Below are positions 1-8,908 of a DNA stretch of 64,000 bases, in pieces (the stretch's first letter is position 1; every line of letters begins with the position of its first letter). A model generated the notes under the pieces. The model ran no database searches, was not told the origin of the DNA, and was given only the letters and a program-made list of their open reading frames with translations. A program made the position numbers and the translations under genes. The stretch is from JBDFMH01 sp047238125 (lineage in GTDB: Bacteria > Pseudomonadota > Alphaproteobacteria > Sphingomonadales > Sphingomonadaceae). Location of the stretch: the NCBI RefSeq assembly GCF_047238125.1, contig NZ_JBDFMH010000001.1, positions 2,914,001-2,978,000 on the forward strand, given 5' to 3'.

Positions 1-2
1 TC

Positions 3-1928
3 GCGGCGGCGATCGGGCCGGGACTGGCGAAGGCGGCGCTCGCCGCGCGCGTCGACGGCGAGCTGCGCGATATCGGCCGGCCGTTCGAGGGCGATGCGCA
101 GCTGGCGCTCGTCACCGCGCGGGACGAGGCGGACGCGCTGGAGCTGGCGCGCCACGATTATGCGCATGTGCTGGCCGAAGCGGTGCAGCATCTGTTCCCT
201 GGCACGCAGATCACCTTCGGCCCGGCCACCGATGATGGCTTCTATTATGATTTCGCGCCGAAGGACCGCCCCTTCACCGAGGAGGATCTGCCCGCGATCG
301 AGGCCGAGATGCGCCGCATCATCGCGAAGGACGAGCCGCTGGTGCGCGAGGTCTGGGATCGTGCCGAGCTGATCGCGCGCTGGCAGCGCCAAGGCGAGAC
401 GTTCAAGGCCGAATGGGCGGCCGAGCTGCCCGGTGACGAGGAACTGACCGTCTATCGTTCGGGCCAGGGCGACGAGGCTTGGCTGGACATGTGCCGCGGC
501 CCGCATCTGGCCTCCACCGGCAAGCTCGACCCCGCCGCGTTCAGGCTGACGCGCGTGTCCGGCGCCTATTGGCGCGGCGACCAGAAGAACGCGATGCTCA
601 GCCGCATCTATGGCACCGGCTGGCTCAACAAGAAGCAGCTCGACCAGCATCTGTTCCGGCTTGAAGAGGCTGCCAAGCGCGATCATCGCCGGCTGGGGCA
701 GGAGATGGACCTGTTCCACCTGCAGGCCGAAGCGCATGGATCGGTCTTCTGGCACCCCAAGGGCTATATCATCTGGCGCGAGCTGGAGGCCTATATGCGC
801 CGCGCGATTGATGCGGCGGGCTATCGCGAGGTGAAGACCCCGCAGGTGATGGACGCGCGCCAGTGGGAGCAATCCGGCCACTGGGGCAAGTATCGCGAGA
901 ATATGTTCGTCATCCCGGACGAGGTGCCCAACACCGCGGACGAGGGGCCGATCGTCTCGGACGATGCCGAGTGGATGGCGCTCAAGCCGATGAACTGCCC
1001 GGCGCATGTGCTGATCTTCCGGCAGGGCATCAAATCCTACCGCGATCTGCCGCTGCGCTTCTACGAGAATGGCTGCTGCCATCGCAACGAGCCACATGGC
1101 GCGCTGCACGGGCTGATGCGCGTGCGCCAGTTCACCCAGGACGACGCCCACATCTTCTGCCGCGAGGACCAGATCGTGGCCGAGGTGCGCGCCTTCTGCG
1201 AGCTGGCGGACCGGATCTACAAGGATTTCGGCTTCACCTACGCCATCAAGCTGGCGCTGCGTCCTGAAAAGCGGTTCGGCAGCGATGCGATGTGGGACCT
1301 TTCCGAGAACGAGCTGCGCGACGCAGTCGTCGAGGCGGGGTTGGCGACGTCCGACTATGGCTGGGAAGAACTTCCCGGCGAAGGCGCCTTCTATGCGCCC
1401 AAGCTGGAATGGCACCTGACCGATGCGATCGGGCGGACCTGGCAGGTGGGCACCATCCAGTCCGATCGTGTGCTGCCCGAACGGCTGGATGCCAGCTATG
1501 TCGGCGAGGATGGCGAGCGCCACCGCCCAATCATGCTGCACCGCGCGATCTTCGGCAGCTATGAGCGCTTCATCGGTATCCTGATCGAGCATTTCGCGGG
1601 CAAGCTGCCGGTGTGGCTGGCCCCGGTGCAGGCGGTGGTGGCGACGATCGTGTCCGATGCGGACGACTATGCGAAGGGCGCAGTCGATCGGCTGAAGGGT
1701 GCGGGCATCCGCGTCGAACCGGACCTGCGCAATGAGAAGATCAACTACAAAGTGCGCGAGCACAGCCTGGCCAAGGTGCCGTTCCTGCTGGTGGTCGGCA
1801 AGCGCGAGGCCGAGGAAGGCACCGTGGCGATCCGCCGCCTGGGCGACCAGGGCCAGACCGTGATGCCGCTGGACGATGCGATCGCGCTGCTGCGCAAGGA
1901 AGCTACCCCGCCCGATCTGGCCAGTTGA
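3..1928 (+). CDS. thrS: threonine--tRNA ligase, 5' end outside window
   Basis: Charges tRNA-Thr with threonine in the cytosol. The reading frame is open from base 3 and no start is visible, so about 20-25 residues of the N-terminal TGS domain lie before the window. Visible are the rest of TGS, the second additional (editing) domain, the class II catalytic core and the C-terminal anticodon-binding domain. The zinc site is intact: Cys in MNCPAH, His in DDAHIF and His in LHRAIFGS, matching the family's Cys-His-His ligands. The 641 codons plus the missing end fit the usual length of about 660. infC follows on the same strand after about 90 bp, the common thrS-infC order, but rpmI and rplT do not follow. 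Identification is certain; only the start is unknown. Confidence 0.97.
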   Translation, partial: AAAIGPGLAKAALAARVDGELRDIGRPFEGDAQLALVTARDEADALELARHDYAHVLAEAVQHLFPGTQITFGPATDDGFYYDFAPKDRPFTEEDLPAIEAEMRRIIAKDEPLVREVWDRAELIARWQRQGETFKAEWAAELPGDEELTVYRSGQGDEAWLDMCRGPHLASTGKLDPAAFRLTRVSGAYWRGDQKNAMLSRIYGTGWLNKKQLDQHLFRLEEAAKRDHRRLGQEMDLFHLQAEAHGSVFWHPKGYIIWRELEAYMRRAIDAAGYREVKTPQVMDARQWEQSGHWGKYRENMFVIPDEVPNTADEGPIVSDDAEWMALKPMNCPAHVLIFRQGIKSYRDLPLRFYENGCCHRNEPHGALHGLMRVRQFTQDDAHIFCREDQIVAEVRAFCELADRIYKDFGFTYAIKLALRPEKRFGSDAMWDLSENELRDAVVEAGLATSDYGWEELPGEGAFYAPKLEWHLTDAIGRTWQVGTIQSDRVLPERLDASYVGEDGERHRPIMLHRAIFGSYERFIGILIEHFAGKLPVWLAPVQAVVATIVSDADDYAKGAVDRLKGAGIRVEPDLRNEKINYKVREHSLAKVPFLLVVGKREAEEGTVAIRRLGDQGQTVMPLDDAIALLRKEATPPDLAS

Positions 1929-2015
1929 CCCGGCCACAGCGCGCTCCCCTTCCAAGATGAACCGCGAAGGACTATATCGGCGCCGTCCCACGGACGACGA
2001 ACAGGAGAATCTGCT

Positions 2016-2567
2016 ATACGCCCGCCCATGATGCGTCGCGGCCTCGGCCCGACCCCTATGCCTCTCAACGGCCCTCGCTACAACGAATTCATCCAGAGCC
2101 AGAAGGTCCGGGTGATCGACGAGAATGGCGAGAATCTGGGCGTGATGTACACGCGCGAGGCGATGGAGCAGGCGCAGGAAGTGGGCCTCGACCTCGTCGA
2201 GGTGTCGCCGAACGCGGATCCGCCCGTCGCCAAGTTCCTCGATGTCGGCAAGTTCAAGTACGAGACGCAGAAGAAGGCGAACCTCGCCCGCAAGTCTCAG
2301 AAGACGCAAGAGATCAAGGAGATCAAGATGCGTCCGAACATCGACGACCACGATTATGACACGAAGATGAAGAAGGTCTTCGAATTCATCGACGAGGGCG
2401 ACAAGGTGAAGCTGACGCTGCGGTTCCGCGGGCGCGAGCTCGCCCACGGCCAGCTTGGCATGCAGGTACTGCAGCGGGTTCAGGCCGATGTCGCCGAAGT
2501 GGCCAAGGTGGAGCAGTTCCCCCGCATGGAAGGCCGCCAGATGCTGATGGTGATCGCGCCCAAATAG
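2016..2567 (+). CDS. infC: translation initiation factor IF-3, probable ATA start
   Basis: IF-3 binds the 30S subunit, prevents premature 50S joining and discriminates against non-canonical start codons. The N domain contains GPRYNEFI and GLDLVEVSP, followed by a Lys-rich linker (QKKANLARKSQK) and the C domain (KMRPNIDDHDYD to the end). The first in-frame ATGs are at 2028 and 2031, but neither has a Shine-Dalgarno sequence at the right distance. AGGAG at 2003-2007 is 8 nt before an in-frame ATA at 2016, so I place the start there. Rare AU-N starts on infC are known in other bacteria, where they serve autoregulation by IF-3; the use of ATA here is my inference. If ATG 2028 is used the protein is 179 residues. 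Confidence 0.95.
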   Translation: MRPPMMRRGLGPTPMPLNGPRYNEFIQSQKVRVIDENGENLGVMYTREAMEQAQEVGLDLVEVSPNADPPVAKFLDVGKFKYETQKKANLARKSQKTQEIKEIKMRPNIDDHDYDTKMKKVFEFIDEGDKVKLTLRFRGRELAHGQLGMQVLQRVQADVAEVAKVEQFPRMEGRQMLMVIAPK

Positions 2568-2581
2568 GCGCGGTTCGCGGC

Positions 2582-2911
2582 ATGGCGCACCGTGCAGGCG
2601 GTCATCCGATCACGCCGGATGGCCGCTATTTCGTCGTGCGGGGCCGGCTGTGGCGGATGAGCGATCCGGGGCTGGGCGAGGAACGACGGGCCGTGCTCGT
2701 CTCGGACCTGATGGTGGCGCGATCCGGCATGGCCCGTGCCCGTCGCGCGGGAGCGGCGACGGCGCCGTTCCGGGAAGCGGTCGATATCGCCAAGCGCGCG
2801 CTGGGCGAACGCGGGCCGGTCTGGTGGGATGACGGCGCGCCCGACTATAATCGGTACCTTGCCAAAAACACGCCCTATGCGGAGTGGTGGTCGGCGCAAT
2901 CTTCCGATTGA
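2582..2911 (+). CDS. small conserved protein of unknown function
   Basis: Protein of 109 residues, mostly charged, with no signal peptide or membrane segment. It begins with a GHPITPDGRYFVVRGRLWR-like segment and ends with a Trp-rich part (GPVWWDDGAPDYNRYL, then PYAEWW). I recall similar sphingomonad proteins carrying vague database names such as 'biopolymer transporter Tol', but nothing here looks like a Tol component and I give no function. It starts 14 nt after infC and is probably cotranscribed with it. Its last 37 bp overlap the 3' end of the convergent crtB gene. The amino acid composition and the position after infC support a real gene. Confidence 0.75.
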   Translation: MAHRAGGHPITPDGRYFVVRGRLWRMSDPGLGEERRAVLVSDLMVARSGMARARRAGAATAPFREAVDIAKRALGERGPVWWDDGAPDYNRYLAKNTPYAEWWSAQSSD

Positions 2912-3849
2912 CGTGCGGTGCGCGGCCGGGTCCACAGGCCATCGCGCGGCTTGCCGGCGAAGCGCTGGCGGCGAAGCGCCTGGCCCCCCGCCTTCGCGAT
3001 CCAGCCGAGCTTGTCCGCCTTGGTCGTGACGATCCGGCGATCCCAGCTATGGTCACGGCGGCGGATCACCTCGCGCGCAATATCGCCATAGATGCCGGCG
3101 GCGGCGAGTACCGCCCAAGCCGAACGAAATGGCAGTGCCGGCGTGCCCGCCCGCGCGGATTCCTCGTAGCCCGCGGCCAGCGTCGCCAGCCGGCAGCCGA
3201 CCAGCCCGGCGCGCTTGCGGTAGATCGGGCGCATCAGTTCGCCGGGCGGAATGTCATAGTCGGAGAGCCAGTCCATCGGCACGTAGCAGCGGCCGACGGC
3301 ATCGTCCTCGCTCAAGTCTCGGGCGATGTTGGCGAGCTGGAAGGCGAGACCGAGGTCGCAGGCGCGATCGAGCGTGGCATCGTCGTCGGCCGGCACGCCC
3401 ATCACGATCGCCATCATCACGCCGACCGCGCCCGCGACATGATAGCAGTAGCGCAGCAGATCATCCTCGCTGCGCGGGCAAAAGCCGGCGGCATCGAGTG
3501 CGAACCCCTCGATCACGTCGAACGGCAGGGCGTGCGGGATCGCGCATTCGGCCGCCACCACGCCCAGCGCATCGAAGGCGGGATCGCCGGTGCGTTCGCC
3601 GGCCAGCGCCCGCGCCGTCAGGTCGCGGATCAGCGCCAGCCGCGCGGGGGCGTCGTCGATCGCGGTCAGGCCATGGCCATGATCCTGCCCGTCGATCAGA
3701 TCGTCGGTCCTGCGGCACCAGGCGTAGAGCAGCCAGGCGCGTTCGCGGGTAGTACGATCGAACAGGCGCGACGCGGCTGAAAAGCTCTTCGATCCGCGCG
3801 CGATCGCGATCCGCGCCGCTTCGACCAGTGCCGCCCGATCGGAATTCAC
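2875..3849 (-). CDS. crtB: phytoene synthase
   Basis: Squalene/phytoene synthase family enzyme (324 residues) that condenses two GGPP molecules to phytoene, the first committed carotenoid step. Both Asp-rich Mg-binding motifs are present: DDLID at residues 49-53 and RDLSED around 177-182, within an all-helical domain; the active-site neighbourhood (RCYVPMDWL) is recognisable. It starts with GTG, which overlaps the stop of the upstream LOG-family gene by 4 bp (GTGA), so it is the last gene of a translationally coupled crtY-crtI-LOG-crtB operon. The 3' end overlaps the convergent gene at 2582-2911 by 37 bp. The C-terminal tail after about residue 300 is basic and probably poorly conserved. GGPP synthase (crtE) is not in the window. 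Confidence 0.93.
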   Translation of the reverse strand: MNSDRAALVEAARIAIARGSKSFSAASRLFDRTTRERAWLLYAWCRRTDDLIDGQDHGHGLTAIDDAPARLALIRDLTARALAGERTGDPAFDALGVVAAECAIPHALPFDVIEGFALDAAGFCPRSEDDLLRYCYHVAGAVGVMMAIVMGVPADDDATLDRACDLGLAFQLANIARDLSEDDAVGRCYVPMDWLSDYDIPPGELMRPIYRKRAGLVGCRLATLAAGYEESARAGTPALPFRSAWAVLAAAGIYGDIAREVIRRRDHSWDRRIVTTKADKLGWIAKAGGQALRRQRFAGKPRDGLWTRPRTARQSEDCADHHSA

Positions 3850-4427
3850 AACTGGCTGCGCACCAGATCTACGACGGACGGGGCGGGGACATGATCGGCA
3901 AATTTTTCGAGCAGCGTTTCGATGTCGTCCGCCTCGATCAGGTTGGCGCGGTGGGCGGGGCGCAGGAAGCCGGCATCGACCACCTTGTCCATGAACGCGA
4001 TCAGATGATCGTAGAAGCCGCCGACGTTAAGCAGCCCGACCGGCTTTTCATGATAGCCGAGCTGCGCCCAGCTCAGCGCCTCGAACAATTCGTCCATCGT
4101 GCCGGTGCCGCCGGGGATGGTGACGAAGCCATCCGCCAGATCAGTCATCATCTGCTTGCGCTGGTGCATCGTGCCGACGATGTGGAGTTCGGTGCAGCCG
4201 CGATGCGCCACTTCGGCATCGCGCAGCACTTCGGGGATGACGCCGATCACCTCGCCGCCGGCTTCGAGCGCGCTATCGGCGACCAGCCCCATCAGTCCCA
4301 GCCGGCCGCCGCCATAGACCACGCCGATGCCACGCGCCGCCAGCGTGCGGCCGAGCGCCACCGCGGCTTCGGCATAAGCCGGATCGGTGCCGGGGCGCGA
4401 TCCGCAATAGACGGCGAGCCGCTTCAC
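3846..4427 (-). CDS. LOG-family (TIGR00730) nucleotide 5'-monophosphate phosphoribohydrolase-like protein
   Basis: Protein of 193 residues with the Rossmann-like fold of the lysine decarboxylase-like/LOG family. The signature PGGTGTMDE at residues 105-113 and the Arg90-Lys91 pair upstream are the family's substrate-binding elements. Characterised relatives cleave the ribose-5-phosphate from cytokinin nucleotides or from AMP-like nucleotides; the older lysine decarboxylase label is not supported. The start is GTG, overlapping the crtI stop by 4 bp (4424-4427), and its own stop overlaps the crtB start. It is thus embedded in a carotenoid operon, an odd place for such an enzyme. No carotenoid role is known to me, so the link is positional only. 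Confidence 0.9.
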   Translation of the reverse strand: MKRLAVYCGSRPGTDPAYAEAAVALGRTLAARGIGVVYGGGRLGLMGLVADSALEAGGEVIGVIPEVLRDAEVAHRGCTELHIVGTMHQRKQMMTDLADGFVTIPGGTGTMDELFEALSWAQLGYHEKPVGLLNVGGFYDHLIAFMDKVVDAGFLRPAHRANLIEADDIETLLEKFADHVPAPSVVDLVRSQL

Positions 4428-5908
4428 GCGCGCAGATCCTCCAGCATCAGCTTGGCGGTGGCCTTCGCCGATCCGACCACGCCGGGAATGCCCGCGCCCG
4501 GATGGGTGCCGGCACCGGTGAAGTAGAGGTTGGGGATCTTGTCGTCGCGGTTGTGGACGCGGAAGAAGGCGCTTTGCGTCAGCAGCGGTTCCAGGCTGAA
4601 CGCGGAACCAAGGTGCGCGCCGAGATCGCGGCCGAAATCGGCCGGCGTGTAGTGAAAGCGCGTGACGAGGCGATCCTTCAGGCCAGGGATCAGCCTTTTC
4701 TCCACCTCTGCCAGAATGCGATCGGCATAGGCCTCGCCGGCGGTGTCCCAGTCAATCGGCAGCTTGCCCATGTGCGGCACCGGCGCCAGCGCATAGAAGG
4801 TCGAGCAGCCCTCGGGCGCCATCGACGGATCGGTGACGGTCGGGTGGTGCAGATAGATCGAGAAATCCTCGGCCAGCACGCCATGATCGTAGATGTCGGT
4901 CAGCAACCCTTTGTAGCGCGGGCCGAACAGGATCATGTGATGCGGAATGCCGGGCCACGCGCCCTTCACGCCGAAATGAACGACGAACAGCGATGGTGAA
5001 TAGCGCTTGCGCGACAGCGCGGAGGTCGCCCGCTTGCCCCGCGGCGTGCCGCCAAGCAACGTGGCATAGGTGTGCATCACGTCCGCATTGGAGGCGACGG
5101 CATCGAAATCGCGATGCCAGCCGCTGGCGGTGGTGACGCCGGTTGCGCGGTCGCCCAGCGTATCGATCCGCGCCACCGGATCGTTCAGCCGCAGCGTGCC
5201 GCCCAGTCGTTCGAACTGGGTGACCATCGCCGCAACGAGCCGGTTGGTGCCGCCTTTCGCGAACCAGACGCCGCCATCCTTTTCCAGCTTGTGGATCAGC
5301 GCATAGATGGCACTGGTCGTCATCGGATTGCCGCCGACCAGCAACGTGTGGAACGACAGCGCCTCGCGCAGCTTCTCGTTCTTCACGAAGCTGGACACCA
5401 TCGAATAGACCGAGCGCCAGGCCTGCCGCTTCGCCAGCGCGGGCGCCGCCTTCATCATCGATGCGAAATCGAGGAAGGCGACATGGCCGAGCTTCTCATA
5501 GCCTTCACGATAGACCGCAGCGGCATAATCGAGGAACTTGGCGTAGCCGGCGATATCGGCCGGGTTCAGCTTCTCGATCTCGCGATTGAGGCCGGCATCG
5601 TCGTTCGAATAATCGAAATTGGTGCCGTCGGGCCAGTTGAGCCGGTAGAAGGGCATCACCGGCATCAGCTCGATGTCGGCGGCCATGTCGCGTCCGCTCA
5701 AGGCCCACAATTCCTGCAGGCAGGCGGGATCGGTGATCACGGTTGGCCCGGCATCGAAGGTGAAGTCTTCGCGTTCCCAGACATAGGCGCGGCCGCCCGG
5801 GCGATCCCGCGCTTCGAGGATCGTGGTGGCAATTCCCGCCGATTGCAGCCGGATGGCGAGCGCAAGCCCGCCGAACCCGGCACCGATGACCGCGGCCGTC
5901 TTGTTCAT
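4424..5908 (-). CDS. crtI: phytoene desaturase (lycopene-forming type)
   Basis: FAD-dependent CrtI-family desaturase of 494 residues, the usual length, that introduces double bonds into phytoene to give lycopene at the membrane. The N-terminal dinucleotide-binding motif is GAGFGGLALA at about residues 9-18, followed by the acidic strand end (EARDRPGGRAY). The C-terminal FAD/substrate signature GAGTHPGAGIPGVVGSAKAT is intact. ATG start at 5906-5908 overlaps the crtY stop by 4 bp (ATGA), and its own stop overlaps the GTG of the LOG gene. The number of desaturation steps cannot be read from sequence; the presence of a lycopene cyclase next door implies lycopene as product. Confidence 0.95.
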   Translation of the reverse strand: MNKTAAVIGAGFGGLALAIRLQSAGIATTILEARDRPGGRAYVWEREDFTFDAGPTVITDPACLQELWALSGRDMAADIELMPVMPFYRLNWPDGTNFDYSNDDAGLNREIEKLNPADIAGYAKFLDYAAAVYREGYEKLGHVAFLDFASMMKAAPALAKRQAWRSVYSMVSSFVKNEKLREALSFHTLLVGGNPMTTSAIYALIHKLEKDGGVWFAKGGTNRLVAAMVTQFERLGGTLRLNDPVARIDTLGDRATGVTTASGWHRDFDAVASNADVMHTYATLLGGTPRGKRATSALSRKRYSPSLFVVHFGVKGAWPGIPHHMILFGPRYKGLLTDIYDHGVLAEDFSIYLHHPTVTDPSMAPEGCSTFYALAPVPHMGKLPIDWDTAGEAYADRILAEVEKRLIPGLKDRLVTRFHYTPADFGRDLGAHLGSAFSLEPLLTQSAFFRVHNRDDKIPNLYFTGAGTHPGAGIPGVVGSAKATAKLMLEDLRA

Positions 5909-7065
5909 TTCGCCTCTTTCAGCACTTTCAGCGCGCGCGAGATGGGAACGGGCGGCTTGCCGGCCAACACCCGCAGCTTGTCCGCCCGAGTTGATCGGGC
6001 GGCGTAGAACCGCCCGATCAGGCGCGGGCGCAGCGTGTAGAATCGTTCCAGCACGCGGTAGCGTTCGGCCGGGGCGGCGGCGCGGAACAACATCCTGTCC
6101 AGCAGGCGATAGAAGCCGCGATCGGCCCAGCTAACCGACGCAAGATCGTGCAGCGCGGACGCCAGCGCCGGACCGGTCAGATCCGCCATCCCGGCGATCA
6201 GGTGCGCGGTGCGCACCGCATCGGGCAGCGAATAGCCGGTGGTGGGGTGGAACAAGCCCGCGCGGACCCCGGCCTTGCCGACCGCGCTGCCGCCGGACTG
6301 CCAATAGGCCTCGAAATCGCCGCCCAGCGCCACCGGCAGCACCCCGGTTTCGCGCCGGCCGGTCGAGACGACTTGCCATCCGCGCTGCGCGGCATAGGCG
6401 TGCACCCGGCTGGCCAGCAGATCAGGCTGGAGCTTCGGCGAATCGCTGTAATAGGTATCTTCGATGAACAGCGTGCGTTCGTCGAACGGCAGCACATAGA
6501 CGAAGCGATAGCCGTCATACTGGTCGACCGTCGCGTCCATCACGATCGGCCGCTCCACCCCGTGCGGCTCCGCCAGCACCAGTTCCTCGCCCAGGAATTT
6601 CTGCCAGCCCACATCGAGCAGCGACAGCGTGCCTGCGCCGCGCGCATCGATCACCCCGCCCGCCTCGATCCGGGTGCCGTCTTCGAGCGTAACAGTGCGC
6701 GCGCCGACGCCGAGCGCGCGCCGCCCGGTCATCACGCGATCCGCGGGCAGCGCATTGCGGACTGCGGCATCCAGCCGTTCCGAAGGGATTGAATAATAGG
6801 GCGTCTTCAACAGTCGCGAATGGCTGGGAAAGCGGACCTCGTAACTGGGCCAGGCATAGGCGACGAGGGGGGCGAGGATGTCGCGCTGGTCGCGCGGCAC
6901 ATCGCTTTCGAAGAAGGACCAGATGTGGTTGCCGCCGATTCGCTCGCCCGCCTCGATCAGCACGACATCCAGCTCGGGCCGCTTCGCCGCGAGGGCAAGC
7001 GCGATCAGGCCGCCGGCGAGCCCGCCGCCGACGATCGCGATGTCATGAGGGGCGCCGCTGGCCAT
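5905..7065 (-). CDS. crtY: lycopene beta-cyclase
   Basis: Cyclises the ends of lycopene to give beta-carotene. The FAD/NAD-binding motif IVGGGLAGGL is near the N-terminus, followed by EAGERIGGNHIW, a typical CrtY stretch, and a central PFDERTLFIEDTYYSD segment. The open frame extends to 7101, but I place the start at ATG 7063-7065, directly before the Rossmann motif and preceded by GGGA; the longer form would add 12 residues (MRPAPPPLCAGS) not expected in the family. Length is then 386. First gene of the crtY-crtI-LOG-crtB operon; the promoter must lie in the about 90 bp shared with the divergent gene starting at 7155. crtZ, crtW and crtG are not in the window. Confidence 0.92.
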   Translation of the reverse strand: MASGAPHDIAIVGGGLAGGLIALALAAKRPELDVVLIEAGERIGGNHIWSFFESDVPRDQRDILAPLVAYAWPSYEVRFPSHSRLLKTPYYSIPSERLDAAVRNALPADRVMTGRRALGVGARTVTLEDGTRIEAGGVIDARGAGTLSLLDVGWQKFLGEELVLAEPHGVERPIVMDATVDQYDGYRFVYVLPFDERTLFIEDTYYSDSPKLQPDLLASRVHAYAAQRGWQVVSTGRRETGVLPVALGGDFEAYWQSGGSAVGKAGVRAGLFHPTTGYSLPDAVRTAHLIAGMADLTGPALASALHDLASVSWADRGFYRLLDRMLFRAAAPAERYRVLERFYTLRPRLIGRFYAARSTRADKLRVLAGKPPVPISRALKVLKEAK

Positions 7066-7154
7066 CGATCCCGCGCATAGCGGAGGCGGTGCGGGGCGCA
7101 TAGGGGGCTCGCCGGTTGCCTCGCCTGCGGCCGCACCGTAGCGAGGGGGCGGCC

Positions 7155-8069
7155 ATGGACATCTATCTTCCGATCGCCGGCCTGTCGGTCAACATGCTCG
7201 TCATCGTCGGGCTCGGCGGTGTCGTGGGCTTGCTGGCCGGAATGTTCGGCGTCGGCGGCGGTTTCCTCACCACGCCGCTGCTGATCTTCTACGGGATTCC
7301 GCCTGCCGTCGCGGTGGCGTCCTCCGCTACCCAGATCACCGGTGCCAGCGTTTCGGGCGTGTTCGCGCATTTCCGGCGCGACGGCGTCGATTTCCGGATG
7401 GGGGCGGTACTGGTGGCGGGCGGCGCGCTCGGCGCGCTGCTCGGCGGCTTCATCTTCCGGATGCTCCAGGACAGCGGCCAGATCGATACGGTGGTGGCGA
7501 TCCTCTACGTGTTCCTGCTGGGCGGAATCGGCATCCTGATGGCGAAGGAGGCGATCCAGGCGGTAGTTGCCAGCCGCCGCGGCACCGTGGCCCCAGTCAC
7601 CGCGCGCCGCCACCATCCGCTGATCGCGGCGCTGCCGATGCGGTGGCGGTTCTATCGGTCGGGGCTGTACATCTCTCCGCTCGCCCCCTTCGCACTTGGC
7701 TTCATGACCGGTGCACTGACCGTGTTGATGGGTGTGGGCGGCGGCTTCATCCTGGTGCCGGCGATGATCTATCTGCTCGGCATGTCGACACGGGTGGTGG
7801 TTGGCACCTCGCTGTTCCAGATCCTGTTCGTGACCGCCGCCACCACGATGGTGCATGCGCTGACGACCGAGGCTGTGGATATCGTGCTGGCTGTGCTGCT
7901 GCTGATCGGCAGCGTGACGGGCGCGCAGCTCGGCGCGCGCTTCGCCAACAGGCTGAAACCCGAATATCTGCGCCTGTTCCTGGCGTTCATGGTGCTGACG
8001 GTCGCGCTGCGGATGCTGCTGGGGCTGACCTGGCGGCCGGAGGAGATCTACACGGTGCAGCCGCTGTGA
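7155..8069 (+). CDS. TSUP/TauE-SafE family membrane permease
   Basis: Predicted inner-membrane protein of 304 residues with about eight hydrophobic segments. It has the two family repeats, each opening with a Gly-rich stretch: GMFGVGGGF near residue 30 and LMGVGGGFIL near residue 195. TSUP proteins move sulfite, sulfonates or related organosulfur anions; the substrate here is unknown. The frame is open upstream to 7116, but the ATG at 7155 with GAGGGGG at 7143-7149 is the better start. The stop codon overlaps the GTG start of the next gene (GTGA), a TIGR02186-family partner that commonly accompanies this transporter. Divergent from crtY. Confidence 0.9.
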   Translation: MDIYLPIAGLSVNMLVIVGLGGVVGLLAGMFGVGGGFLTTPLLIFYGIPPAVAVASSATQITGASVSGVFAHFRRDGVDFRMGAVLVAGGALGALLGGFIFRMLQDSGQIDTVVAILYVFLLGGIGILMAKEAIQAVVASRRGTVAPVTARRHHPLIAALPMRWRFYRSGLYISPLAPFALGFMTGALTVLMGVGGGFILVPAMIYLLGMSTRVVVGTSLFQILFVTAATTMVHALTTEAVDIVLAVLLLIGSVTGAQLGARFANRLKPEYLRLFLAFMVLTVALRMLLGLTWRPEEIYTVQPL

Positions 8070-8827
8070 AGGCGGCGACCGCGCTGCTGGCGATGGCGGC
8101 GCCGTTGCTGATGGCCCAGGCCAAGCCCAAGCTGGTGCCCGATGTCTCGCAGCGGCGGATCGAAATCATCTACAGTTTCACCGGGGCGGAACTGCTGCTG
8201 TTCGGCGCGATCCTCTATCCCGGTGGTCGCGTACCAAAGGATCCGCCCGATATCGCCGTGGTGTTGAAAGGACCGGCCGAATCGATCACGGTTCGCGAGA
8301 AGGCCCGCATTGCCGGGATCTGGCTGAACGCGGACAGCGCGCGCTTTCGATCGGTTCCGACCTTCTATGCCATCGCGGCGTCGCGCCCGCTGAAGGAACT
8401 GACCGACGCGCGGACTGCGGCGATCTACGAACTGGGGATCAGCAACATCCAGCTTTCGCCGGCCAGCGGCGCGGCGCCCGAGGAGGCGCGCCGGTTCGAG
8501 GCCGGTCTGGTCGACCTCAAGCGCCGGTCCGGCCTCTATACCGAAGGCGAGCATGGCGTGGAGATCAGCGAGGGCGTGCTCTATCGCGCGCGCATCCAGG
8601 TGCCGGCGCGGGTTCCCGTCGGCAATTACACAGCGGAGACGTTCCTGATCCAGGACGGCCGCGTCGTGGCGGGTGCCGTCCGCGATATCGCGATCGAGAA
8701 GACGGGGTTCGAACGGCTCGTGGCGGTGGCCGCGCGCAACTGGTCGTTCGCCTATGGGCTGGCGGCGGTTGCGGTCTCGCTGCTGCTCGGCTGGGCGGCG
8801 GGGGCGTTGTTCAACCGCCGCGCGTGA
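8066..8827 (+). CDS. TIGR02186 family membrane-anchored protein, partner of the TSUP permease
   Basis: Protein of 253 residues with an N-terminal signal sequence (ATALLAMAAPLLMAQA) and one C-terminal membrane helix (LAAVAVSLLLGWAAGALF), so most of it lies in the periplasm. In the mature part, QRRIEIIYSFTGAELLLFGA and FRSVPTFYAIAASRPL are typical of TIGR02186, a family of unknown biochemical function usually encoded beside a TauE/SafE-type exporter. GTG start overlaps the permease stop by 4 bp, so the two are translationally coupled and probably work together, perhaps in handling sulfur anions. The long frame open upstream is the shadow of the permease gene. Confidence 0.87.
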   Translation: MKAATALLAMAAPLLMAQAKPKLVPDVSQRRIEIIYSFTGAELLLFGAILYPGGRVPKDPPDIAVVLKGPAESITVREKARIAGIWLNADSARFRSVPTFYAIAASRPLKELTDARTAAIYELGISNIQLSPASGAAPEEARRFEAGLVDLKRRSGLYTEGEHGVEISEGVLYRARIQVPARVPVGNYTAETFLIQDGRVVAGAVRDIAIEKTGFERLVAVAARNWSFAYGLAAVAVSLLLGWAAGALFNRRA

Positions 8828-8908
8828 CATGGCGGCCCGGACCAAAGCCCTAAATTAACGTCTGGCGACTAAGACCTGAGGCTGATCGCATCAGGACGGC
8901 CGAGAGCA

